The translations under genes and the position numbers were made by a program. Positions 23,769 to 36,000 of a stretch of 64,000 nucleotides of DNA are shown one piece after another (the stretch's first letter is position 1; every line of letters begins with the position of its first letter). The notes beneath the pieces are model-generated. The model saw only the letters and a list, made by a program, of their open reading frames with translations, had not been told where the DNA came from and did no database searches. This DNA is from Puffinus mauretanicus (taxonomy: Eukaryota > Chordata > Aves > Procellariiformes > Procellariidae): positions 930,001 through 994,000 of the forward strand of contig JAJKFH010003599.1 in assembly GCA_023333565.1 (NCBI GenBank), given 5' to 3'.

Positions 23769-24007
23769 CTGGGTATAACTTCATACAATGTGGAATACCC
23801 TGTTGGCCAGTTGTGTCAGCTGTCCTGGCTGTGCCCCCTCCCAGCTTCTTGCTGGCAAGGCATGAGAAGCTGAAAAGTCCTTGACTAGTGTAAGCACTAC
23901 TTAGCAACAACTAAAACATCAGTGTGTTATCAACATTATTCTCATCCTAAATCCAAAACGCAGCTACTAGGAAGAAAATTAATTCTATCCCAGCCGAAAC
24001 CAGGACA

Positions 24008-24011
24008 CTGC
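24008..24011. repeat. Target-site duplication, right (CTGC)
   Basis: Exact repeat of 23,433-23,436 directly after the CA end of the LTR. Confidence 0.65.
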
Positions 24012-27000
24012 ACAGTGCCCTCACCTAGCATGGTTAAAACCTGATAACAAATAAACCCCTCAGAAGACCTTGTATTACCACAATGTAAACAGTAGGTGAT
24101 GGCCATTTCTACACTGAGGCCTGCTGCCCTAGAACCTCAGCTGACAGTAGCTAGGGTGGGGTTTTGCCTTGGAAATTCACAGAGAGCTTTAGCCGCCATG
24201 CAGCACCACTAGCAGCAGTGGATGAGACTGCCTTGCACAGGCAGAGTATGCGAGGAAAGGCAGGAATGAGGTTTTGCAGTATTGTTAGCATTATCAGGTC
24301 TACTCCAAGAAAATGACATGCCAAGGAGTGAGGCTTGAAGGGTGTAAAACTCCATGCCAGGACTGGTGGTAGACCCTGGGTTGGGGGCCCTCAGGAGACC
24401 TGTGGATCTGGCTTGCTAGCACACCCACCAAGCCAGCATGGAAGAGTCTTTGCAAACACAGCTCTGGGTTTTCAGCCACCAAGAGAGCTTCCGAGGCAGG
24501 GGGGTCGGAAGATTTAATCTGTTCCAGCCCTGGGGAAAGCCCTAGGCTAGCTATCATTCATAGGAAACCCTTGCATTTTTTCCTTAAATACTAGCCTGCT
24601 TTACGCCTTTGGTACTTGAGTTGAGAATTAGGACAATACCAGGAAGCACAGTGATTTCTGACAACAAGATCTGCGTGGCCAGCGTGGAAGCCGCACAGAT
24701 GCTATTATCAGAAATCTGCTTCTGCTGATGGGTTGCAGTGTTAATAAACTGCCATCACATAGATCGTATTAAGGACTTCTTCCCTCTTCCTACACGTTCA
24801 CAGTCTTTGCTGTGCTCTTCCCTGCTTTGTCTTTATAACAATACCATAGAGAGCTGTTTTCCAGTTTTGCTACTCCTAGATACCCCATATTCACCTCAAA
24901 ACCTCCAAAAACTAGGGATTGTTTTTAAAAAATCTAAATATCTGAAAAATGAAATAAGAAATGAGTCGATCCACGGGCAGTGGGATAAAGCCTGACTCCC
25001 TAAAGATTTGGCTTATTTCCCTTTAAGCTCTTTGCTTCCATCAATAATTCGGGTTCCCCCATGTCCCTTAGGTGATCGCCATAGCACAAGAGAAAGCCTG
25101 AAAACACTTGCTAGCCGGACAGCCGAGAGTAGGCGCTTTGCTACCTGGACCAGAGCTCCATTTCAATTTCTATGCCAGACAGCCCTTGTCTCTGTTTTCA
25201 GCCATTCCTTCATCCTCACCTGGACTAGAAATGCATCTTTAACAAACATCAGAACTGTGATTCCGGTACTTCTAATGACTTCCTACTTGCTTCCACCTAC
25301 TTCTAATGACTATGATATCAAAAGGGTCAGGAAAGAACTGCAAAACTTAGAAATCCGGCATCTGAACTCTCCTTTTTCAAGCAGAAGAAGGGTTAGTCAG
25401 ACCTGACACTCCAAGCATTCGCTCCTTCTTGCTCTCATATTTTTGCTGTCACATTTTGGAAGTCTGTCTCCACCTGCAAGCACCTCTGCTGAACTGAGGG
25501 CCTAAAACTCAGTTCCTGTAACCTAAACTCAGCAACACCAAGAGAGAGTAGTCTTTGCAGGCAAGGGTACTGTCCTCCCCACATCCCCATGTTAGGTGAA
25601 ACATCGAGGTTTATTCATCTATCTCACTTCCTGGTATTGTGGTGTAATTCGCCGTAATTGCTTAGTCCTGAAAGATGCTCACCAAAGACACAGAAGGAAC
25701 CATATAGAAGAAAGGAATCTGATGAGGGCTATTTCAAATTGATGTAAGCAGGTAGATTTTGTAGAGGCTCACAAAGAGAAAAAAGATCTTGGAGTAAGCT
25801 TTATGCATCAGGCACTTACCAGAACAGAGGAAAGCCCACTTGAAACACTGAGTTTCCCTGTGACTAATGGAGGCTTAGTGCTCTTGGAAGACCAGCAGCT
25901 TGACTAGGAGGTGCATCTGCTAGAAAATGCTCCTGCCTGCTTGGAGAAGCCTCATGAGTGTCTGGCAGGAGTCGAGGTTAGGACTACTGGAGCTGATTGG
26001 CCTATCTGTGGAAAACTGAAGTGTTGGGTTTTTCCTCTCTGCTGGCAAATGTTATCTTCAAATATCTTTAAATTTCTTCTGACAGTCAGCCTGGTGCAAC
26101 AGGGACAGATTCTGTGTTAAGTTCCATCCGTGCAGTGCAATGAACCTGCCCTATTTTGGAAGTTTTCTTTTCATCATTTTTTCATTTTGCAGCCTCCAGC
26201 CAGATGCTTGCAACTCTGACATCTTCCTACCAACCCTCCACCACCTTCATGTGTATTAGATCTGTGCTTTTTGATGTGCGATCTATTTCCTGTAAATGTT
26301 CCAGTACGTTTGCTCCTTCTAATGACTTGCTTTTCTCCTTTGAACAACTTCTTCCTCATGTTGATTTCCTGGAGTACTTATCATTTATTGATGGATAGTT
26401 AATTATCACCAGGCAATAGATCTTGCTCAACTCCCTGAAAGCAGCAGCTGACATTTCGTGTGCCTCACTACCAATGATCTTTCACAGTCACAGATATTCT
26501 TTGCAGCAGATAATACATGAACCTGCATTTAATCACACCGAATGAGTCAAGGATTCTTCCATGTCTTTGGTTAAATCTCTGCCTAGCTGCAAAAAGTCCT
26601 GATCAGTTTCCAGGCTTGTCTCTGTTTATCAAGTGATTGATTGCAGACACCGGCTCTCTTCTACCGACAAAACATTTTACCATACCATCATATTACTGAT
26701 CAGTTTTTTTGTGTGGTTACAACTACTCATCAAAATTATCTATGGCCCCTGCCTGGAGGCATAAACATCAAATCCTCTTGCTCTTCTCCTCTAATGTTCT
26801 CACTTTTAATATATTGCACTTCTGTTCCTTCTTCACGTGGAAATCCATGTCGACCCCAGACTCTGCGCTCAGCCCAAGCAAAATGTGCTGTAGCAATAGG
26901 AGGCTGGGGAGGCAATGGGCAATCTCAGGGTCTCTTTAAGACCACCAATGCAGCCCTGCAGCTGTGGGGTATTTCTTCTGCCTCTGCTCCCTGCCTGCAA

Positions 27001-30000
27001 AACCCAGGCCACCCCTTCCAGACCTACGTGGTGTTTTCCAGGAGATCCGCATTTATCCAGATTTCCTGACTGTGTGGCATCTCCCCAAAGGTCTGGGAGG
27101 TTGCCCTGGCTCTTACTGTGAAGCAGAGCCTCTGACACACCAGTAAGAGAGAGATGGCTTTCTTCAGCCTGGCTGTCTCCTGTGCACAAAAACACAGATA
27201 AATTTGAGCCACACACACCCCCCCGCCAGAGCCACGGTCGGTGAAGCAGAGTTTGCTTCTTCATTGAGGCAGATGCATGCAGACAACCATACAACTTCCC
27301 AGCCTAACCACTCTGCCCATGCCACACAGGCACACACAAGTCATATACCATGAAGCTATCTTTGCTGCTGTTAAGACTTACTTAGATCAATTGCCTGTCT
27401 TTCCTTTAGCAGAGGACCTTGCTCTGCTATCAAAATGCGGGGTAAGATGTCTAAGCGATAGATTCCAAAAGTTGAACACCTTTGAAAGCTGGACACAAGC
27501 CACTGTCAAAATGTATTTTACAGTTAAAGATGATTACCATCAATTTATGGATCCTATTGTGAGCATGTGAAACAAGATAGGAGTATTGACACTGATGTCT
27601 GCTTTTTTGTAAAGCTGTGTACAAGTTTGGCTGCCATTCCACAGTCGCTGCATGTGATGGAAGAGCTTATCAAACCAAATCTGAGGTCGGCGGGAGAAAT
27701 GCTGTTGCTCTGATACCAGCTGGGACAGTCTCTGTGGTTTTAAAACACAGTGAGAGTTCCCTGAGTGAATCAACTGATAACAGATAGGACATTACTCGTA
27801 GTTTTCCACTTGGCAATTGAACTGGTGCTTCATACACTGTATATTTGATTCATTCCTCTTTGCTGGTGTCCTGACTAAATTCAGCACACAGGACATTTTT
27901 TTTAGGTAAGAATTTGTCCTATGACTTTGCAGCACTGTTTCCTTCCAATGCAAGATTGACCTTACCAGGGGAAGTATACCTATTGCATCAGATTGATGAC
28001 CCTAGGCCTATTGCACTGAGAAAGCAGTGGTAGATGTACAAAACTTCTGGCTGTTAACGAATGGGAAAAGCCTGATTAGTCCTAAGGTGTTATTTAAGGA
28101 TTTAGATTTTGTTTTTAAACATGTGTCTCTATTTCTTTCTTTGTTATGGCATTGATATGGCACAGCTACTTCACTTGGTATTACAGATCTCTCACCTGGA
28201 CTCTCCACAGCTCAGCGTTTTATGTATGCATTTTTACTGCTGGCAGCTAGGTGTGAAACACTACCATATGAGACTAGTCCTATATTTTGCTCTTCCTACA
28301 GGTGACTGTGACTATCAAGTCACACATTAAGTTTTTATCCCTCAACAGATGGCCGCAGCCTGCTCCCATTGAACATGAAGGAAGATTTGCCTTCTGCTGG
28401 ATCAAAAGGCTTTGCTTAGAATAATAGCACCAGGGCTGGCTTCTAACTTATGAAAGATCCATCCAGCTACAGCAATGTACCTCTCCCAGATTTGGGGATG
28501 TCCTTCACTTCTTTGTTGCCAGTTCTCTCCCCTCTCTCAATTAAAGTGTTCATTATATATTTCACACCTTAGGTTTCATGCACTAGCAGATGTTAAGGAG
28601 ATTGATTCAAGCTTTTACTCTCCGTTTCATCTTTAACCCAGCACTCTCCTTTGATCTGTATATCCACGCGGAGTCTGGATCTTTCTGGTTCTATCTGTTC
28701 GTCTTTGTGCCTAACCTGTCCCCCTTTCCCACTCTGCCAGTGCTTTTGTCCAGATCTTCACCTTGAGTATCAGAGCCACCTTCTCCTCTGACTTTTACAG
28801 CAACAACCCAGGCTCCCTGAGGTTCACTTACATGCTGTTAGGATTGTCCTAGGACTCGTCCTGTGATGATATTGTCCCTGTTTTGGTTCCCACTCTTCAA
28901 ACACAGTCATCGAGGAGGAGCCTTAAAAGGCTGCCCAACTTCATTCTGCCGTGTTTGATTGTGCCAGGCCACACCTGCCCTGAGCCACCTTCAGTGCCTC
29001 CCTCGTCTATGCCCAGCATTGGTATCTTGACGTTTTATCTCCTGCCTCCCCTACTGTTCTCAGTCAGTACCAGTTGCCACCTCATGTCCTTCAGCTCCCT
29101 CTTAAAAACACATGCTTTAATGGACAGTGAAAAACATTACTTATCTACCAGAAAGGTGCTTTGAAGGGATCTCAAGCTGTAGACAGAGCGTGTTGACCTC
29201 CCCTCGCCAGCCAGAGTCGTACTCTGGGTTCTGCCACAGCCAGTGGGGAGGGAGGGGTGTTGAGTTCATGTTGAAAAAGTCTCTTTTAGGCAACTGTCAG
29301 AGAATGGTGGGATGAATTTCCTCCATAGCATTGCCTGTTGATTGTGGTGGTTACAAGTTGCTTAAGCTAAATAGTTAGCTTTTAGAGGTCTGAAACCACA
29401 GCTCATCTTCAACCTACTGCCTTGCCGATGCACTCTACACACCCATACTGTTTTTCAGAGGCCCTCCCTGGAGTGAGCACCACCACTCACCTTTCTTTTC
29501 ATGCCTGCTGGGATCAGGGGTGTCAGCAGGAGGAAAGCCGCAGGCTAATTCCCTCTCTCTGTATGCCTGTGAGTGGGGAGTGAGGTCCTGGACCAGCTCC
29601 CATCTGCGAGCTTGGTGAAAGCAGGACCCTTGGCACCTGGCAATTAGCACTGGATAAACAAGCAGGGTCATTTTACCCTTTGCTGAAAAACCTGTGCTCT
29701 AAATCCCACACCAGTGAGGGGAAATTAGCTTCTGTAGGACAGCAGAGAAAACAGTGCTCTCCTTTCCCACATACATGAGATAGCCGCAGAAGTGAGGGGA
29801 GCGAAGGACGAACTGGGACTTTCTGATATACAGCTGTTCCTCTGGGTCACTCCGCCTGACCCAGAATAGCTAAATGGAGCAGATTGCACAAAGGCAGTGT
29901 AACCTACAGGGTACATACATTTGACTCCACATCACTGCATCTTGTCAATGGTGAATTTAAAGTAAGCACAATGTACTGGTTTTCCCTTAAGATTGAAAGG

Positions 30001-33000
30001 TGCTGACCTTGTTGGTCAAGGAAGGGAAGCAAAATTAGTTCATCCCATAGTTCCAGATGAAGGGATAAAAATAACTTGAGAGGGGCTTTTCATGACTTCC
30101 ACTACAACATTTTATATACATTATGCTTTTTTTTCCCCCAACCAAGGGATAATTCTCTAGTCAGCGAAAGAAAACTCTTGCAAAAAACCCAAAACAGATC
30201 ACTCACGAAAAACAGTTCTGAGGCTTTAGAAGGAAACAACTTCACGCCCTGTCCTTCAATAAGCAATAGGGAGACCACAAAGCTGGTAGAGAGGATTTCT
30301 TCTGTCATGCATTTGTCAGTCAGAGCACATGTAGTATCACTTGTGATCAAAAGATTTCTGGACAAAACCAAACTCTTGGGTTTGACTGGAATTTTCGATG
30401 CACAACAAATAATAGGGTTTTATAATAAAATAAATATATATATATGCAGAGACATATACAAACCAAATCTATAAAAATATACACACATTTATCTCTGAAA
30501 TCCAGACTAAATCCCATCTGAAGGTTTGTAATTTATTTTACAGGGGAAATGAATCACAAAAAGTAAGCTCATGCATAGAATATGATACTTGCAAAGAACA
30601 CGAAAGCTGCAGTCCTTATCTAGCTAAACAGTTAAAGACGTGTTTAAATGCCACATGTAATGGGGACCTCTGTAAGGATCAGCATAGACACGGAAGTTTT
30701 TTACCCACTTTTAAAATTATGGGTAGAGCTTTCTCATGAAAAAATTTTCAAGTTTTAAATAATGCCTTCTGTCATTCAGCACCAGGTGCAGAAGGGCACA
30801 GGTTTCCTGTATGGCCTATAGGAGACAGTCTCTCTACAGCAACCTTTGTGGCAGATCAGGGCACTTGTCCTCCAGGCCATTTGCACCAGTGTGATTTTTT
30901 TTTCCTTTTAATCACTGAAATAGAAAAAAATGCCTTTACTTAAAAAAATAAGATAGTGAAAATTGGAAGTGTTTCACAGTCATTGAGCTAATAACTTCTT
31001 CTCTCCACCAAAAGATCACATCTTCTGAGTTTCTTAACCCACTCAGAGTCCTTCCAGCTATTCTGCACCTTTGAACTATCATCTAATAAATAAATAATAC
31101 ATTGTCTTCCTTAAAAGTTGCAAGTGTATGTAAACAAAACAACAGTGAACGGATGCCTTTAAAATACAGTTCCAATTTTCCATCTACTCTGACATAAAAC
31201 ATTTGTCAGTCTTAAGCATTTCCTATTTCCATGAATAATTTTAATGTTGAACTCATGACAGTAAAACTCTCAGTGGATATCACAGAGCCCTGTTCTTATC
31301 CTCAGATGTGAAATTTTTTGTAGACTTGTGGGATCCTGTTTCAGCAATTTCAGAACAGTTTGACTTGCCAGGCCCTCCTTGCCCACCTCTACTTTTTTTA
31401 TTTCTGTCATGGATATCACAGTCACCACTTTTTTCACTGTCCAAAGCACTTGTGTGGGTGCCTCTAGGTACATGGTTGTCTGAGTAATTTTTAAGTTAAA
31501 TTCAGTTCTCTTGGCTAGACAATGCTTTTCAACGGTGTGCACCATTCCCAGTAACGCAAAACTGAGGTTTGAGAAGTGGGGAAAACTTCACTAAGGATAT
31601 GTCCTTGTTGGGTTTTGAAGTTTGGGGAAAAATGTTTGCTTTCAGGCTGTTCCTCACTTCATGCAATTGTGCCACACCAAGGTGGGCACCATGCGCATTT
31701 TCACCTCATAATCACCATCCTAAAGAACTGCCGTCACACTCATTGAAAGATGAGAGACATACGTATGATCTATCCGACAAACCACCAACATGACTGATAA
31801 GCTGATCTTGCCTGCCCATTTTTTTCACTCTGTTTTTATCACACTTTCTGCTACAGGAAAAGAGCAGTTTCGATAATAAATCAGAACAAATAAAACTCTT
31901 CAGCCATGAAAACCAGACTGGACCCTTGTGCTAAAATTTACTAGGGATGATTTAAGTGTAACAAAATTCAGTCTTGTACTGACGCAGGAGGCATGGATAA
32001 GACAATCCAGTATAGATCCCTGCAAACAAACCAAGACCAAGATTTATGCGTCAAGTTTTGAAGGCTCCTGTCTTGAGATATTAAAGGATGATCCCCTCCA
32101 CAGTTTAGAAATTACTTCTTTACATGACAGCAAGAGCTGTCCCTGAAATTTCAATCTTCATTCCAAAAATTGCCCTTTCCAAATGTGTACAGCACACCAG
32201 AGAAAGTTATGAATTTATTTGAAACCCAGGTTGCAGATGAAAATACAAGATCCTGTCTGCTCACAGCTCTTAAAGAGAGCACGATATACTTTTTCAGAGG
32301 TAGTTATCCCTGATGTCCTGGCTAAATAAGTAATTATATTCTGTCCACCTGGCTTCCCTGTGGGGCTTCAAATTAAAACAATACTTAATCTCTTCCAAGT
32401 TGTGAGGCAGTATGCCTGAGTTCCAGCCAGGAGACTTTACATTTCTGCAGTAGATGAACTAATTACCATTATCCCCAGTGCCTGCATAATCTGAAGGAAA
32501 AATATCTCTGCTTCTCCTGTGTCTGCACCTTCTGGGTCCCAGAAGGAAACAATATTTCTCAACTCGAAAAAAGTCTTTCAAGTCCTAGCACACTGATATT
32601 CTTCTCTTTCACTTTTCCCTCACTCCTAGTTTTCAGGCAGAGCTTTCTAATTGTTTTGTTATTTATTTGAAGTAGAAAGACTTTTTAAAAGTCTAAGCGC
32701 TGGCAGAATGGCTTTCTCTATGATCCCTTGATTGGCCCCATCATAGAGCAGCTGTGCCGACATGGGGTGCAGCCGCCCTCCTATCTCCCTGGGGCTCTCT
32801 GTAAGGAGCAGGGTGTGAGAAGGTACCCATGGCTGCCAATTTCACAGCGAGTGTGTGGCGTTCTCCAGCAACACAAACGTGAGGTGAAGGTTGATGTTAG
32901 CTCAGTGCAGCTGTGGGCAAAATGTTCATGTTTTAAAAGGGCTAACTGCTTACAAAACTCAGGCACGATCTGAAGAAAATGCCTTTGTTTTGTTTCAGGA

Positions 33001-36000
33001 TCACACGGAGAGGGTCAGGAGAATGACTTGGTCGTCAGAAGTGTGCCTTCTCCCTTGCAGGAGTTAATGTCCCTCCATGTCACAGCTGTAGAATCAGTTA
33101 CCCTTTCTCTGGTCTCTGCATGTACACTCTCAGGAATAGCCTTACATTTATGCTATCCATGCCTAATTGCCTAATTGCATAATTCCCCTCCTCTTAAATG
33201 AGGATCCAATTACAACTTTCCATGTATGCCAACTGCTCTGCCAACTTGCCAACCCCTTGGCAAGTTTGGCAGTTTCCCTTTGAGAATCAGCAACCATTAG
33301 TATACAGTGGCCAGCCAAAATTATTGAAACAACAGTATTTATTATTCAAACAGCAGCAGGAACACCACGCTAAAGAAAAAAATAGTTCAAAGTAGCAGCA
33401 GTTTACATGCAGGTCTAACTCAGCCAAAGCCCAGACATCAGGGACAGCAACCGAGAAAGGCCCGTCTTAACCAGCTACCCCAGGGTGCCTCTGACTCTGT
33501 CTCCGATGTTCAGAGGGATTGAAGTGCTCGAGCAACCAAGTAACTCTTGAAAATGGGACTCAGACATATCCAAATCACCAAGAAATATTCTACCCGACTA
33601 CAAGCCAGACTAATGATTTATGCCTTTAACAAAGGCACAGAGTACGTGCACGTGTACGTACCCTCCCTTTACTCACTCTGCCTGATCAAAGTTAAGATAA
33701 AGTTTAAATAACTTCGTCCTCTTTTAATTAGTGATTTCATACATGATTGGGTGGTTCCAGGCTGAAGTTTTCTCTTTCAAAACAGGCTAACCTACAGAGC
33801 TCTGATTCTGTTGTCCTTGCTTCTTCCTCCATATTAACAGAAAAGAGATTTTTGTCCCCATAAATAATGCTCTTTTGTCCCAAAAGACACTGCTTTGACG
33901 CTGTGTTGACAACAACTTCCCTATGTAGTTTTTGAGACTGTTAGCAATCACTGACTGTGGCACTGCACTGCCAGGAAGAGAGCTGTCTTTCTGTCAGTCA
34001 TTTTTCTACTATCCTAGTGCCTCAGTGTTAGCACAATTTTTTCCCTGCTATTGCAAATTGTTGAACCTTAAAAAAATTAATTGCATATACACTAGTGATC
34101 ACTTCCATAGATGGGGCCTAAGGCAAGACACACAAATGAAATACTATGCATCATCTTCTGACATTTTCTGGTGAATGCTATCCATTAAATTACAAATAAA
34201 ATCACCAGGACCAGCTGCTCATTTTATCTGTGCCCTTCCAATCAGACCAGCTATTAAAGTCTCCTTACTCAAAAGTTTTCTCAGTTCAGACAGAATCTCT
34301 GCAGAGCAGAGTTATTCAAATAATGTTAACAATTTATTCCATGACTGTTATATACAATAACTATTATATATTGTAATTATTATATACAGATACAGAGTAT
34401 ATAATCTATATACAGGTAATTTGTGTATTCCTCCTTTTTGCTGCTCCATTTTTGTTCACTGGGCTTTGTTTTCCAGGCACTCACCCTTAGAAGATGATGT
34501 AGAAACATCTGTAAATGCAAAAGTGGTACAGGCTGAAGCGGTACCTTGGTGCTCTATAGGGATCCTCTCAGCTCTCGAACTCAGATGTAGAATGGGTGCA
34601 GGTCTGGGTGCAGGAAGCACCTCTGTTGCCATTGGAAAAGAAAGTAAAGAACCGTGGGCATCAAGATTCAGGGAATACAGGCAGAATAACTTTTAACTCC
34701 AATAGACTTTCGTGTCTGAAACGTCTGCTCATTCGTAATGAAATAGTTCTCCTGAAGAATAATCTAAACTACCGGTGGGGAAACCTAGATCTGATATCTG
34801 ACCTGTCAGTATTGAACAAGAATTGATGCTTAGCGAAGAAAGTAAAGTATCTCAGCTAGACCAATACAGAGTAGGGCAAAATCTTAACCTAGACATCCTA
34901 CCCTGCCAGGAGCTAGCCTAATACCTCAAAATGCAAGATTTAATTCATTACCTTTATAATATTGGACCATAGTGCATAATAAGGAATCTAAGTCTTTTAG
35001 ATTTTTTTTTTTTCCTAAATCCATATATTATTCATCAATACTGCTGGTATGAAGGTTCACTGGAAGAGATGGAGTCGTGTGAAGGAAAAATGTCATATTC
35101 TTTCTGTAGCAGTGAGCTGCATTCATATTGCTCTGCTCCCCAGTAAAATAATATACACCGAAACCCTGAGTGTAAAGGTCTTTATGAAAAGTTTATTGAG
35201 AAAGAACATATCCTACCTGTAATTTCTAAAGCAAAATGAGTAGGCTGGCTTAAAGCATTTTGAAAATAAGTATGAAAAGTTAACCTCATATGCCACATAT
35301 GAGCCGTTCCTGTGTTATTCCAGTTGAGATAATTTACAAAACAAGTATTTGCAATGGGAGACTGCAGCATGATATTAACTCATGTGAATGCATTATAATA
35401 GTCAAGCATTTAGTCACTTTTCAATTCTTGTAAAACAAAGAACATTTTCCAGCATTGTCTGAACTGCGCTCGCTGTAGTCAATGGGTGTTCAACTCCTTT
35501 ACACGAGAGAATTGAGTTCACCACCCTGCATAATGAAGACCTACTGTATTTTAGACTATAACTCAGCAGGTGATTGAATATTATCTGCTTCACAGAAAAA
35601 TACAACTAAAATGAGCTCTTCAGCTGTAAATAATTTGGTCATAAAAGAGAAAGCCAATGTATTTCTTAGGTAACAGTCTCAGCTCTACTGCATGGTGCAC
35701 TGATTCTCCCTAGACAGTTCTGGATTTCGTATCATCAGTCACCCCAAAAAGGGAGTGTTAGTGAGGATTTTTGTGAAAAGTCTCTTTACTAAACTGAGCA
35801 TGGAAATTCACAGTTTGGTGCAGAACATGGCCTGACTGCATTTTCTTCTCCCCAGCACAATGGGAAGAAAGGGAGTACTGGAATAATCTTTTTTGTCATC
35901 TAGAAATAGCTCTTCCTTCTTTCTCTCCTCCACTTCCCAAAGTTAATCCGTATTGACAGCCCTGCAAATGCTCTCACAGGCTTTAGCAGACTTTGGTTTA

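Larger units (their letters stand above)
23437..24007 (-). mobile_element. Solo endogenous retroviral LTR, minus strand
   Basis: A 571-base element bounded by TG and CA, with near-inverted ends: TGTTGTGGTTT on the left and AAACCAGGACA on the right. CTGC repeats flank it on both sides. On the minus strand the LTR parts are in order: U3 from 24,007, a TATATAAA box at 23,768-23,761, an R region that includes a trinucleotide array, an ATTAAA poly(A) signal at 23,572-23,567, and U5 to 23,437. No gag, pol or env and no second LTR lie nearby, so this is a solo LTR left by recombination between two LTRs. I recognise the sequence type from other bird genomes but will not assign a family name. Confidence 0.9.

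Noticed and set aside
26641..27069. 142-codon plus-strand frame, overlapped by a 141-codon minus-strand frame
   Set aside because: Frames on both strands are open over the same GC-richer DNA and neither has a recognisable motif.
27277..27570. 97-codon frame ending in a protein-like stretch (ESWTQATVKMYF)
   Set aside because: Looked protein-like at first, but I could not tie it to any transposase or host family, and the flanks have no splice sites in phase.
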